Below are positions 27,501 to 36,180 of a stretch of DNA of 64,000 nucleotides, one piece after another. Every line of letters starts with the position of its first letter. Positions within the stretch are counted from its first letter, which is position 1. Location of the stretch: contig CAMQGK010000567.1 of assembly GCA_947000775.1 (NCBI GenBank), positions 19,498,001-19,562,000 on the forward strand, given 5' to 3'. The notes under the pieces were generated by a model. The model was not told where the DNA came from. It ran no database searches and saw only the letters and a program-made list of their open reading frames with translations. A program made the translations under genes and the position numbers. Source of the stretch: Pterois miles. Taxonomy: Eukaryota; Chordata; Actinopteri; Perciformes; Scorpaenidae.

Positions 27501-28662
27501 ACACTGATGTCTGAGGAGGGGTCCCCATATCAGACGAGTCCTGTCAGACCATGAGCGAAGCAAATTTTTGCCTCACTTTACTCGTGCGAGCTGGACCGCG
27601 AGTTGTGTTCATTCACACTAGACACACCGGAGAATAGGAGGAGCTTGTCTCTATAGATACAAACAACTTTTCTTTCCAACATTTCCGCCAACAGCCATGG
27701 AAGAAATAACCACTGTTGCTGCTTTGTACATGTTGTGGATTTCTCAGATATGTCAGAAAACCAAATGCGTTGTGTCTGGGTTCATAACATCACCCAGTGG
27801 TGAGCTGTATTTACATATCTAGCAAGCCGCATGTCCCTACTGTGGTTTGAACCCCAAATAAATGGATGCTGTGATTTAATTGCAATAAACAGATCAAAAG
27901 AATGCCAAAATAACTACGTAATGATGCAGATTTGTAAAAAGTCTGAAATCATGCTTTGTCAGGTCTGTCTGCAAGACGACAAGCAAACAACTTTTAAATT
28001 GCCTGTTTTCTGAATGGAGTTTGACTCGATCAGTGCCAGACTTTGCTAACATTGTAGCTGCTTCATCAGCACTCAACATAATGACACCTAGGCATAAATA
28101 TGGCAACAACATTCTTATAAACAGATGGATGCCGAAAATAACTGCATAATGATGCAGATTGTAAAAAGTCTGAATTCATACTTTACCTAGTCTGTCTGCA
28201 AGATGACAATGGCACACTGCTTGTGTGACAATCGCTTGTTTTCTGAGTGGACTTTGAATCACACGAATTTGCGTCTATCCGCCTCCTTGCATTGACTTTG
28301 TGTAATCACAGCATACGAAAAGTTTGTTTCGTTCTTGGTGTGATCACACCATTAGTTTTTATCCTTTTCTCCCTTTCCAGAGTCCAGACTCAGACTTCAA
28401 CCACAAATCCAAGGACTCCTTGTCCAGCGGGATCCATCTCACTGTGGCCTCTGATGACACGGCGTCTATGTCGCCGGAGGCTGACCCACCACACCTGCCC
28501 TGTGTGAACCTTACCCCTCCTCATTTTTCAGGGGTCCTACAGCTACCTGGACTGCTTTGTGTCAGCCAGCGCTTCCCCTCCCTTCCCGAGCACCTGGAGA
28601 CCTCCCCAGAGATGCAGGAGATCCAGAGGCATGTCTCTGACCCGGTCTTGCCAGGCAGCTAG
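1980..28662 (+). CDS. kcnh6: ERG-type voltage-gated K+ channel, KCNH6 (5' part outside window)
   Basis: Plasma-membrane channel subunit; four assemble into the rapid delayed-rectifier (IKr-type) potassium channel. Eleven coding exons: 1980-2182, 16651-17076, 18651-19068, 20518-20717, 23333-23585, 24148-24341, 24704-24803, 24897-25184, 26088-26271, 26806-27013, 28381-28662 (stop TAG 28660-28662). Every junction has GT/AG and the phases join to one open frame. In order they encode the pre-S1 linker, S1-S3, S4-pore-S6 with the GFG filter, C-linker, cyclic-nucleotide-binding homology domain (cNBHD), a basic RRTRHRRSSLRRR stretch, a coiled coil and the tail. KCNH6 is preferred over KCNH2 or KCNH7 because of TEIEIIAP, FRTGSEE, GNVER, the ending SLPEHLE...IQRHVSDP, and dcaf7 as neighbour. 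The N-terminal PAS domain exons lie left of the window. Fish carry kcnh6 duplicates; which one this is cannot be told from the window. Confidence 0.93.
2466..2813 (+). repeat. GATGGATGG-tailed fish retroposon, near full length
   Basis: Starts GGGCTGCAAGGTGGTGCAG, has a pol III B-box-like GGTTCAAATCC, then TGTGTGGAGTTTGCATGTTC, and ends GATGGATGGATGG. This is the most complete copy in the window and lies in the long kcnh6 intron. Confidence 0.85.
2848..3050 (+). repeat. Second, 3'-truncated copy of the same retroposon
   Basis: Follows the first copy after a 34-base stretch that also precedes the first copy (2431-2465), so the pair looks like a tandem duplication. It is cut off after GGTTAATTGATAAATTGGCC. 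Confidence 0.8.
3051..8370 (+). other. kcnh6 long intron, AT-rich, no gene seen
   Basis: Two MITE-like elements are visible: about 4555-5155 (minus-oriented copy of the family described at 30018) and about 6343-7005 (ends share CTGGCATTAACA and GGGTGAT..GATCAC in inverted orientation). A G20 run lies at 7509-7528. No splice-bounded coding segment was recognised. Confidence 0.5.
8381..9786 (-). mobile_element. Decayed Tc1/mariner-like transposon
   Basis: Terminal inverted repeats: CAGCCATAACATTATGACCA near 8382 and its inverse TTATAATGTTATGGCTGATC ending near 9782. Minus-strand fragments of the transposase remain. One (about 9325-9071) reads RVHCQKCLQWTCEHQNWTTE and WSDESRF...GWVHARRLPGEE. 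Another (about 8575-8415) reads MAPGCIMGRSQAGGGS and VLTLPPNSPNLNPIKHL, the family's terminal catalytic region with the DE changed. Large parts of the transposase are deleted, and about 500 bases of foreign sequence separate GEE from MAPG. A low-complexity block sits between the 5' end of the element and the transposase. It cannot be active. Confidence 0.85.
9466..9730. repeat. SINE tail plus G/C homopolymer-rich tract
   Basis: 9466-9535 is a reverse-oriented tail (GAAGAAG...CCTTTATTAGTCCCACAG) of the retroposon family also seen at 46620. It is followed by A-runs, then about 180 bases of long G and then C runs. The proline/glycine-rich open frames there are composition artefacts. The tract may be poor-quality assembly. 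Confidence 0.6.
9790..12949 (+). other. kcnh6 long intron, continued
   Basis: Contains a MITE-like element at about 11568-12105 (ends GGTGCTTTCACA... and ...GTTCACAACCAGCCAAACGA in inverted relation) and another repeat starting TTAAAGCTACAGTAGGTAGA at 12186. Nothing coding was recognised in 9790-11560. Confidence 0.45.
12950..13129 (+). CDS. kcnh6: Candidate alternative first exon of kcnh6 (short, PAS-less isoform)
   Basis: An open frame in the 14.5 kb intron ends ...MSFKHKLQP followed by a perfect GTGAGT donor at 13130, in phase 0. It would therefore splice directly onto the S1 exon at 16651 ([14 protein letters not shown]). In human KCNH2 the hERG1b isoform starts from an alternative exon in this same intron and joins the same residues. 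Two in-frame ATGs exist: 12950 (60 residues, T at -3) and 13103 (9 residues, A at -3, the better context). The upstream DNA is purine/G-rich, unlike the surrounding AT-rich intron, as expected of a 5' UTR. There is no transcript evidence, and the peptide does not resemble the human 1b peptide as I recall it. Confidence 0.45.
13130..16180 (+). other. kcnh6 long intron, last part
   Basis: No conserved exon seen. An A18 run lies near 14131. The segment 16125-16457 ends with a copy of the CCTACACACTGTACCTTTAA-type MITE terminus (here CCTACACTCTGCCCTTTAA). Confidence 0.45.
16181..16270. repeat. (TG)n(TA)n microsatellite
   Basis: About 20 TG units to 16221, then about 25 TA units. It creates spurious His/Thr and Tyr/Ile open frames on the minus strand. 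Confidence 0.95.
16651..17076 (+). CDS. kcnh6: kcnh6 exon: S1-S3 of the voltage sensor
   Basis: Begins [20 protein letters not shown] after a TCCTCAG acceptor and ends FRTGSEE at donor GTGAGA. It carries S1 (about KAVWDWVILLLVIYTAIF), S2 (VVDLVVDVMFIVDILINF, with the acidic charge-transfer residues) and S3 (YFKGWFLIDIVAAIPFDLL). The S1-S2 loop has EEERRRTCGYTC, closer to the KCNH6 loop than to KCNH2. The exon is much more GC-rich than its introns. Confidence 0.95.
17446..18006. repeat. Dispersed repeat B in a kcnh6 intron
   Basis: Shares long similarity with 59205-59735: both contain CAAGTGGTTA, GGCTAACAATTTAGCAAG, AAAACAATATATGACTAAAA and GATAAATGAACTTCCA, and end with ACGACCCCATTTGAAGG-type sequence. 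A reverse copy lies at 58832-59097. Probably a non-autonomous DNA element. Confidence 0.7.
18651..19068 (+). CDS. kcnh6: kcnh6 exon: S4, S5, pore loop and start of S6
   Basis: Acceptor CCACCAG ends at 18650; the donor is T|GTAAGT, so the serine codon of IGS is split. S4 reads [20 protein letters not shown] with the regular basic residues. S5 is FLLMCTFALIAHWLACIWY. The pore loop is YFTFSSLTSVGFGNVSPN with the SVGFGN selectivity filter of ERG channels. The S5-pore turret reads GNVERTSSARIGGMKIGWLD, about four residues longer than the mammalian KCNH6 sequence as I remember it. Confidence 0.95.
19363..19510. repeat. (AAAG)n followed by G-rich tract
   Basis: Four AAAG units, then about 130 bases dominated by G runs with scattered A. 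The composition differs abruptly from the AT-rich intron on both sides, as at 9540-9730. Possibly an assembly artefact. Confidence 0.7.
19565..20420. repeat. AT-rich repetitive element in a kcnh6 intron
   Basis: Iterated motifs of the type AAATTTATGACTTTA and TTTACAAGAATATAAAGTC occur in opposite orientations on the two sides of a TAA/TTA microsatellite (19630-19670, 19825-19845). The organisation resembles the palindromic element in a dcaf7 intron at 36140-36632. Confidence 0.5.
20518..20717 (+). CDS. kcnh6: kcnh6 exon: end of S6 and C-linker
   Basis: A 200-base exon starting SLMYASIFGNVSAII. The Tyr and Phe of YASIF line the inner cavity and are the classic drug-binding positions of ERG channels. 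It continues TARYHTQMLRVKEFIRF and ends TNGIDMNA at donor GTAAGT. The C-linker has HQIPGGLRQR where the mammalian ERGs I recall have IPNPLRQR. Confidence 0.95.
20827..20898 (+). tRNA. tRNA-Cys (GCA), copy 1, in a kcnh6 intron
   Basis: 72 nt cloverleaf: acceptor GGGGGTA pairs with TGCCCCC; D-arm AGCTCAGTGGTAGAGC; anticodon loop with GCA inside TTGACTGCAGATCAA; T-arm CCCAGTTCAAGTCTGGG. The discriminator base is T and CCA is not encoded. The A box and B box are intact. The pol III terminator is weak: only TTT follows the acceptor, and the first T4 run is at 20916-20919. Confidence 0.95.
21394..21632. repeat. Inverted pair of retroposon tails around (TA)n
   Basis: 21394-21445 reads AAGATAAGATATTCCTTTAT then CAGTCTCACAGTGG; 21573-21632 carries its inverse, ending ACCAATAAAGGAATATCTTA with further TTATC units. 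A TA microsatellite (21541-21573) lies between. The arms could form a hairpin. Confidence 0.8.
21841..22545. repeat. MITE-like element with GGGCTGTCAAAGTTAA ends
   Basis: The left end is AGGGCTGTCAAAGTTAAC; the right part carries AATTAATCGTAATTAAATATTTTAATG...GACAG, an approximate inverse. This is a common type of fish non-autonomous element. The open frames inside are not supported as genes. Confidence 0.6.
22855..22926 (+). tRNA. tRNA-Cys (GCA), copy 2, in the same kcnh6 intron
   Basis: Differs from copy 1 by one base in the T loop (GTTCAAATC rather than GTTCAAGTC). All stems pair fully and the anticodon is GCA. A TTTT run begins at the discriminator position, so termination is more plausible than for copy 1. 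The surrounding sequence is unrelated to that of copy 1. Confidence 0.96.
23333..24341 (+). CDS. kcnh6: kcnh6 exons: cyclic-nucleotide-binding homology domain
   Basis: Two exons, 23333-23585 and 24148-24341. The first reads [20 protein letters not shown], then GCLRALAMRFKTTHAPPGDT and ISRGSIEILRDDVVVAIL. The second reads GKNDIFGEPISLYGRPGKSS, ALTYCDLHKILRDDLLEVLD and ends ITFNLRD. This is the cNBHD beta-roll and C helix. In ERG channels it does not bind cyclic nucleotides but pairs with the N-terminal PAS domain. No key residue looks disrupted. Confidence 0.95.
24704..25184 (+). CDS. kcnh6: kcnh6 exons: post-cNBHD basic segment and disordered linker
   Basis: Exons 24704-24803 and 24897-25184. 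The first (100 nt) continues NLRD with ADRIHQPTPGRDSECGYRR and the basic RRSSLRRRNRP. The second reads DGMDREDSYPD, then SSASICSQSSDEE and a Pro/Gly-rich stretch ending GPPYSG. The frame for the first exon was chosen because it joins both neighbours and matches the basic KRKLSFRRR-type motif of the family; another frame through this exon is open but does not. Confidence 0.85.
25560..25860. repeat. Dispersed repeat also present in an angptl6 intron
   Basis: Shares GTGCCTTAAACTTGCATTCT, TAAACATTGTAAAGATGAG, TTTCAAGTCTTC and GAGTCAAATAGACCATAA with 51170-51425. Both copies are plus-oriented and lie in introns. Confidence 0.75.
26088..27013 (+). CDS. kcnh6: kcnh6 exons: C-terminal coiled coil
   Basis: Exons 26088-26271 and 26806-27013. 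The junction falls inside a coiled coil: SELESRLELLQSQLNR|LETRMTADINVILQLLQRQ, matching the tetramerising coiled coil of ERG tails. Upstream is APISMPGLYGYWPD; downstream is PVPPAYSAVSPSS and a Pro/His-rich stretch. Three CAG triplets in a row at the first acceptor (26085-26093) give tandem in-frame acceptors. Confidence 0.88.
26314..26385 (-). tRNA. tRNA-Cys (GCA), copy 3, antisense in a kcnh6 intron
   Basis: On the minus strand: GGGGGTATAGCTCAG..., anticodon GCA (plus-strand TGC at 26351-26353), T-arm CCCGGTTCAAATCCGGG. Its T stem has the G-C pair seen in mammalian tRNA-Cys. It begins 42 bases after the exon ending at 26271 and is transcribed against kcnh6. Confidence 0.96.
27840..28250. 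repeat. Direct duplication within the last kcnh6 intron
   Basis: 27845-28030 and 28120-28255 are similar over most of their length, sharing AACTACGTAATGATGCAGAT / AACTGCATAATGATGCAGAT, GTCTGTCTGCAAGA and TTGTTTTCTGA. Origin unknown. Confidence 0.7.
28381..28662 (+). CDS. kcnh6: kcnh6 last coding exon
   Basis: Reads SPDSDFNHKSKDSLSSGIHL and ends SLPEHLETSPEMQEIQRHVS followed by DPVLPGS and stop. The final stretch matches the end of mammalian KCNH6 (SLPEHLG...FQRHGSDPGFAGS), the best single reason for calling KCNH6. An internal TTTTTCAG|GGG could serve as an additional acceptor, but the exon reads through it in frame. Confidence 0.9.
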   Translation, partial: SPDSDFNHKSKDSLSSGIHLTVASDDTASMSPEADPPHLPCVNLTPPHFSGVLQLPGLLCVSQRFPSLPEHLETSPEMQEIQRHVSDPVLPGS

Positions 28663-29141
28663 AACACCAGCCAAAAGCCTGGTCCTTTGGACAGGACAGC
28701 CATACGTTCCCCACTCCTTTTCCTCCCTTCCAACCTCCTCTGTCCTGTTCAGATGCTGCTGTAGGGCGTGGGACGCCACTGAGGGTTCAGAGTGCCTCCT
28801 GATTTTTACGCACGGACTCTACGGCGCCCCCACAGGCTGCTGTGGGTTTGTGCTCCAGCGTCCCTTCACACCCAAGAGGTTCTGTGCAATGAAGAGATTA
28901 TTCCCACCCAGCAGGGTGGGCATATTGTGAAACATGAGTTGACAGTAAACAAACATATACATGCATTATGCAGTTTCCCTGAAGAGAGGTGAAATGTCAA
29001 AGACTAATAACGTGTTTCACATGTGAAGAATTATCTGCGTTCGCTTTGTAAGAATTGCACATTTAGACTTAGAAAAATATAATCTTTTATTTGGAGTTGA
29101 ATTTATTTTCCTAATGTTAGACATGTACATCTAGTAAATGT

Positions 29142-29147
29142 AATAAA
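29142..29147 (+). terminator. kcnh6: AATAAA polyadenylation signal, probable kcnh6 3' end
   Basis: A canonical hexamer 480 bases after the kcnh6 stop, with T/G-rich sequence shortly after (TTTTGGTGTTTTGGTT). It is the first good signal downstream of the stop. Confidence 0.55.
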
Positions 29148-30017
29148 CTATGAGTGTTATAAGTTAGAGACTCACTTTTGGTGTTTTGGTTTATGTTGGA
29201 AAAATATCAAAAGGCATACGGTAGCTGTCTGGCACACTGTGAAGGATGGAGGCTTCAGTGCATTTTCATCTCATATTTCATGTTCTGACATTTAGACATG
29301 AATCTACAGACTTTTTTAGGCGTGTCATTTGATCATGAGAAGGTATTACAACATACACAACCAAACAGGCTGTCATAGTTTCTTGTACATTTACACAAAG
29401 CTCTCACAGTTGGCGTCTCTTGTTTCTGTCTGTATGTCTGCTCTGTTCAACTCCAACAACTATTTTTCACAATGTACCTGATTTGTTTATCTGAAAGTGC
29501 CGACATTAGAGGACTCGTTCTCTAGACTGTGATACTGAAACAGGTGAAGGATAAAAACAACAGGTTGTTTTTACATCAGGCGGAGTGGACGGTAACGGTC
29601 AGTCACATACAGACACAGAGATGTTGCCTTGAGGCGTCCGTCGTTGATATGATTTCACAGCTCCAACCACAAGGTGAATGTAATGACTTTTTAAGCAATT
29701 ATAATTCTGTATAAAGTTTCTTGAAGCACAAATTCCTGTTATTTATTTATTTTTTTTAGATTAAAGACACACCGCAGAGTTACACTGGGAGTCCATGGCG
29801 TTTTTTGATTTTTCAGAGTACTCAACATACAAGCTGTACCAGCAAATATAATGGCACGTGCAATGCAGATGAAACATTCAGCACTATGTAATGTGAAAGT
29901 GTACACTGCAACTACAAGTCTGATTCAACTGATGGGTTTTCTTATACGACATAGAAATGTATTTAATGATGGATATGTAGCGGTATGACTGACTTCTGTA
30001 CGGTGGTGGAAAGTAAC

Positions 30018-30769
30018 TTAAAGGTACAGTGTGTAGGATTTGGTGACATCTAGTGGTCTGGTTGCAGATTGTAATCATCTGAGTACCCCTCCGCCCACTC
30101 CTCCCTTTTCAAGGCTGCGGTAAGGTGAGCCACCAAGTGTAAAACCGTGGTAACGCCGTTCCCCTCACTGAGAGGCTATTCTTATAGTAACACCACTTTA
30201 GAAGCAACGGAAGTCAGACGGTGGCCGACGATGCCACGCTTTTGCACTGCGTGGCTCAAGCGTGTTGGAGAACTGCAGTGGCCTTTAGGTAACATAAAAA
30301 TGTGAAAAGCTCTTTGTAGAGGCAGCGTTGTGTTTGTCCGCTCTGTAGAAACATGGAGGAGCAACATGGTGGACTCTGTGAATAGGACCCGCTCCCTATG
30401 GAGATATGAAGAGCTCATTTTAAGGTAGTGAAAACACAGCGATAGTTTCAGGTGATTATACACTAATGAAAACATTGGTATGAATATTATATTATGTTTC
30501 TGCTAATAGATAAGAATTGTTGTGTTTTCATTAAAAAGTGTTTGTATTTTTATGTTACCTCAAGGCCACCGTAGTTCTCTGACACACCTGTGAAACTGGT
30601 AACGTGAGCCGCGGAGTGGAAAACCGTGGTACTGCCATCCATTAGCAAGTATTGTTGCTCCTAAAGTAGTATTATTACGGTCAGGATGAGTCTTGCATTG
30701 AGCCAAGGGGTACTCACTTGGTTGCGATCTGCACTAGATGTCATCAAATCCTACACACTGTACCTTTAA
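30018..30769. mobile_element. MITE-like element A, full copy
   Basis: The ends are inverted repeats of about 45 bp: TTAAAGGTACAGTGTGTAGG on the left and its inverse CCTACACACTGTACCTTTAA on the right, followed inward by GATTTGGTGACATCTAGTG and its inverse. It encodes no protein. Other copies or parts lie at about 4555, 16390, 31783, 32815, 54240, 59124 and 61937. Confidence 0.85.
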
Positions 30770-31782
30770 AAATGTTTACTCAATTATTTCTTATAATTTT
30801 GAGGTATGTAAATGTTTTGCTACTTTATACTAGAAGGAAATATTGTACTTGTTACCACAATAGATATATTTAACAATTAATTTGTAGAGTAAGATTTTAA
30901 AAACCTTTGCTTGGCACCTAAAATCTGGTGCATTTTTGTGCAGTAAATATAATTAACCAACAGTAGATATACAGTGATGTTAAAAAGTTTGTGAATTTTC
31001 CGTATTTTTCCACCTATAAGACCTTAAAACTACATATAGTGCATCAATTTAAACAAAAATAATGCAATAATACTAATTTATTTAACAACATTTAAACATT
31101 AAATATCTTAGCTGGAAAACATACATGAACCTCTCACATTATCAGCTCATTTAAAGGGGTAAGTGGAGTCAGGTGTCTCAGTCACTGGGATGACAATCAG
31201 GTGTGAGTTTAGTACCTGATCCCTGAACGTCTCAGTTAAAGGAGGCTTCTGTGGAGCTCAGACAGAAAGTTGTTGATCGCTGGCTGGAAAATCGGATGAG
31301 TTTTCAGTTGCTTTCAGTAGTAGCAGATTGTGTATAAATGGAGGGAACTCAACACTGCTGTTACTCTCCACAGGAGTGATCCAAAAGGTGTGTAATACTC
31401 CAGGAGGTCTGACTGTTAATGCAGAAGTGTGTTTAGATAGTAAGATTTTAGTGAAAATGCAAGAACCTTGAGTAGTGAGCATACGGCTGGATAAAGATTG
31501 AATCAAATCAAAAATCAAATTGAATCAAAAATTGAATTTCCCCCAGTGGGACTAATAAAGGTTGATCTTCTTCTTCTTCTTCATAAATGACTTGGATTAT
31601 ACTGCTCGAGCTGCGTGAGCGTTTGTGAACTGCCCTCAATTCATCAAGACTTTTCTCCATTTTTAGATTCTTTGCTCACTGTGGAGGCACGCGAGAAAAA
31701 TTCAAGTTTTCTTCACGAATTCAAGGTAACACTGGGTGAGTAACTGACATACAAATGGTCATTTTGTGGGTGAAGTATTCCT

Positions 31783-32072
31783 TTAAAGGTGCAGCATGCA
31801 GGATCTGGTGGCATCTAGTGGTGAGGTTGTAGATTACAACCAACTGAAACTTCCTCCGTGTGCCAAGCGTGTCGGAGACCGACCGTGGCCAACGCAAATA
31901 CGTGAATGGCTCGCTATAGCACCAGTGTTCGGTTGGCAGCTGGTTCTGCATGTAAATATAAACGGCTCATTCTAAGGTAATTAAAACACAATTATTTTTT
32001 AATTATTCACTAAAAAAACATATCCATATCTGCCAATAGATCCCCCTAATTGTTACACACTGTTCCTTTAAG
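31783..32072. mobile_element. MITE-like element A, short copy
   Basis: The left end TTAAAGGTGCAGCATGCAGG and the right end TTACACACTGTTCCTTTAA are diverged versions of the termini at 30018-30769. It is an internal-deletion copy. Confidence 0.75.
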
Positions 32073-32814
32073 GAAAGTGACCAGCTGAAGGTAATCGCCG
32101 TCGTGTTACAGCAGAAACGGGGATGAAATAAAAGAGCACACACGCATGACCTGCCAAACCAAGGAAATAAAACAGAAATGTTTATCATTTGCTCAAAGCT
32201 GGTTTTAGGAGTGACCGTATACAATAACACACTCGCACACATTCACAACACTTAAGTACTTACTATGCAAACAGAAGGAAAGAGGATCAGTGGGAAAACA
32301 CCTGAAGTACATGGGTGTGTCAGGGGGTATAAATACCTATAACGTCTTTATCTGTGAACTGTGCAATGGCAAATAGGCGGTAGCTCGAAGGGAGGCTGAA
32401 AGGGAGCCCACAAACAGGGGAAACTCTCGTAAGATTGTTAAGGTTAGGCATTGACCTGAAATAGTTGAAATTAACAAGTCTTGCGAGAGATTTTGCAAGT
32501 TTTTGCAGATCTCAGGTCAGATTTTTCAGTGTGCAGGCTCCCTTCTAGACACAACCTGCCTAATACGTATGGAGGATGAAACATAACTCAATGTATCATC
32601 AAATAAATGTATAAATACATTTAAAAAACAAATACAGAAATATGCAAATGAATAAATACAAAAACAGCAATAAATGCATATATATTAATTACATGCTGAG
32701 TAGACCTGAATCGGTTACACTCCTGTAACCAATCCTGCTTTACACTGAGGACTCTAGGACCTCCTACCTCTGATAACATACACAACAATAGTATTCATAA
32801 CTATTTTTTTCTGT

Positions 32815-33241
32815 GGTGTATAATCATCTGAAACCCAGAACTGTTGTGTTTTTGTTAGCTTAGAATGAGCCCTTCATATCCAACATGGGGAGCAGGTCCT
32901 GTTCAGAGTCCACCATGTTTCTCCAGAACCAAACTCTGGCTCTAGAGAAAGCCTGTTGTGTCTTTATTTTACCTGCAGGCCACTGTAGTTCTCCAACATG
33001 CTCGTGAAACTGTGGTAACTTGAGCCACAGAATGTAAAATTGCAGTACCTCCTGCCACCGTCTGATTCCTGTTGCACCTAAAGTAGAGTTATTATGGTTA
33101 TTATTATTATTAATTATTATTATTAAGGATGACCTCTCGGTGGCTCGCATCACTGCAGTCTTGGAAAGGGAGGAGCGAGTGGAGGGGAATCTGCAACCAC
33201 ACCACTAGATGCTACCAAATCCTACACACTCTACCTTTAAA
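32815..33241. mobile_element. MITE-like element A, reverse copy
   Basis: Ends CTACCAAATCCTACACACTC then TACCTTTAA. The interior GTATAATCATCTGAAA and TGTTTCTCCAGAACCAAAC are the inverse of sequence in the copy at 59124-60433. A (TTA)n stretch lies at 33098-33125. Confidence 0.7.
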
Positions 33242-34951
33242 GGCAGGCATTTTAGGAAATTTTGTTTGTTATAGTTGAAATTCTATTTACATCCCAAAAG
33301 CAATCAATAAATCAAATGCTCAGACAAAAAAATGGAAAAAAATTGGTATATGTGGTTGTCGCAGGACTGTAAAAAATCATCCAATAATTTCACTTCTACA
33401 AACTGAGCTATCAGGGCGCCCAGTTCTATATTTATTACTTTACATACATATTTATTCTATATTTATAAAATTTATTGATACATAATGTAGATGAATATAA
33501 AAATAATACATCCACAAAGCTTTTAGAACAGTGCCAAATAAAAGTATGGCTGAAAATAATTGTGAATTAATCATTTAAAATTTTTTGGCAGGTCTAAACT
33601 AATTTTCTTGTTTATATCTGTGGAAGATATGTGACATTTGTTTCCCACTTCTAACAGGGCTTGTGAGCCAATAGTAAAATAACGCTGGCATCACGTGGTA
33701 CCTCTGGGTTGTCAGTGTGGGAAAAACGGATTAATGGCCGAGACTGACTGGCAACCACTTGTTGTGAAGTGAATTCAGTAGAACAGGGGAGGGAGAAAGC
33801 GACATCTAGTGACTTAACATTATCAATAGCACCTTTAAGTCAATTTTATAAAGACTAGCAAGATCTGTAAACCAACTGCAACTTCACAAAACGAAGCAAC
33901 GCGTCAACAGGTTTGTTCCTAGGACATGGAGGAATACAATTTATTAGAGCAAATTCAATAATAAACTTTATGAAAAAGCTACAACATGAACACTTGTCTT
34001 ACCAACATCTCGCGTTGATATATTTATATGTATGTACATTTTTGCCTTGTAATGGCATGCTACAAGGACAGGACCCTTTAATTATTGAAAACAACAAAAA
34101 GGAGAGGCAGACTCAGTCAGAAAGTTGTTTCACGCTCCTCCCATTTCACAACTCTAAACACGAAGAGGATGCAGCTTTCAAAGCACAATCTTCTACAAAC
34201 AAAGAAGAAGAAGAGAGGAAGTGGGGAGTTCAAATGGCTGAATGACACTGCTCCGGTAGGTTCTGAGTGCTGCTGTACATGGCTGCCTCACAGCGTCATC
34301 AGCCAAACTAAAACGCACCGTGTGATGACAGACACCACTGCGGTGACAATACGAATCCCTCTCAGGTTAGTTTACAATTCATAAAAGTTGCACAGGTCAC
34401 AAGTTTGAGCCTCGAGTTTGAGTTACTGGACATACACCCATTTGAAAAAAAAAAAATTGTACAGGGGTAAACAAGACCATAATATACTGATATCTGAATC
34501 ACCAATAATATGGTATGAGTCCACAAGAAGGGTACAACATTTACCTGGAGAGGTCATCTTCTGCCACCTACAGTAGTTGGTATCATTTACAACTCAAACA
34601 GATGAAACACACAACATCTAAACCCTTCAAGTTAATCTCACAGCTGGCTGAAATCACACCAAGAAGTATAAAAATCTGATTTTCATAGACAACCGCTCAG
34701 AGGTCAAAGCTTCTGAACACTACCTTGTGAGCAAAATAAATAAGAGCTTAAACACGATTAATCGAAGAACAATAGGAGTAAAGGACATGGGACAAAATGT
34801 AAACCAGGTTATTGTGGGGAAGATGTGTCATACTCCAAACGTTCAGAAAGTTCACTTGTGACCTCGTCCTCGTCTCGAATGCAGTGGGACGAGGGCTAAA
34901 AATTAAGTCCAAATCTGAAACGAGAAGGAGCTTCCTCTTCATCGGGTGGCT

Positions 34952-36145
34952 TTAGACACGCAGGATCTCCAGGCAGTTGTTGTAACAGATGGCGATCCAG
35001 TCCGGCTGCGTGGACGCCCACTGCACGTTGTTGATCTCCCCTTCAGCAGTGTAGGCCAAGATAGGATCCTCGATGGCCCGCGGCATCTGCTGGATGTCCC
35101 AGATCAGGGCCTGGTGGTCGTCGGCTGAGGGAGTACGACAGAGGCATTAGAGATTACAGACAAAGATGAGCCTTAAGGTTCCTTTACTGTACCAGTTTGG
35201 GCTGTTTCAGACGACAACAGTGAAGATTTTGGCAGCTATTTTAGATTTAGGCTTAAAACAAAAATGTTTATTAGTTTTAGTCACATTTGTCATTTTTATC
35301 CTTCATACTTGATGACAACTCGAGTCGTTTTAATCTAGTTTTAGTCTCTGAAAAGTCATCTGATTTTAGTCAAAATGTTTTCTCTCACAATTTTGTCAGC
35401 TATTTTTTAAATATAATTTCAGTCCTGTTCAGTCACCAGATTATATTGAACATTTCTGTCATTTTAGTCAAACTTATTTTACATAAATTGTATCTTATCT
35501 GTTGAAAAACACCTGTTGAATGATAAAGAATGTATCTTAGCAGTTAGCTGAAGCCCTCCTGACTGCTCATTAGTGATGTGAAGTTCAGTCGCACCCACCG
35601 GTCTGTTACGAGCCAATCGACCCTTAACGGTTTTCCCACAACATTCCCACTCTTCTCTTCTTTTTTTGTCTTCGATAAATAGAAATGCCACTGCAGTGAC
35701 CAAAGCTGTTTGAATGTTTAGTTCATTTACAAAACAAGAGCGGCACAGTTGAATGATGAGAATTCATGACGCATCTCTGCTAGCATCCGTTTTTCCTACT
35801 ATTTCCCAAAATCCATCGGTGCCTTTACCTGCGGTGCAGATGTGACATGAGGAGTGAGGGGCCCAGGCGATGCCGTTGACACAAGCGCGATGGTTGTTCA
35901 GCCGAGCCACCGGAGTGCACGGCACACGCACATCCAGGATGACCACCTATCAAAAAGAAATATTAATGCTAACAGGTGGCACTTTATTCCCATTAAGTCA
36001 CTTTTATTATACTATTTATGGATAAAATATTTATGTGAAACAGTAACTTCAATATTTCATGTTTTGTCCTGCTTGTGGAACTGAAAAGTCCCTCCTCAGT
36101 CACAAAAAACAGAGTTAATGAAATGGCTTCTTTGTATTAGGGCCA

Positions 36146-36180
<35 letters not shown>

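Larger units (their letters stand above)
28663..34951. other. Intergenic region between convergent kcnh6 and dcaf7
   Basis: Holds the kcnh6 3' UTR and, on the right, the presumed dcaf7 3' UTR (an AATAAA on the minus strand at 33940-33945 is one candidate end). Most of the rest is MITE-like copies (30018, 31783, 32815) and AT-rich sequence. No further gene was recognised; the short open frames have no conserved features. Confidence 0.6.
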
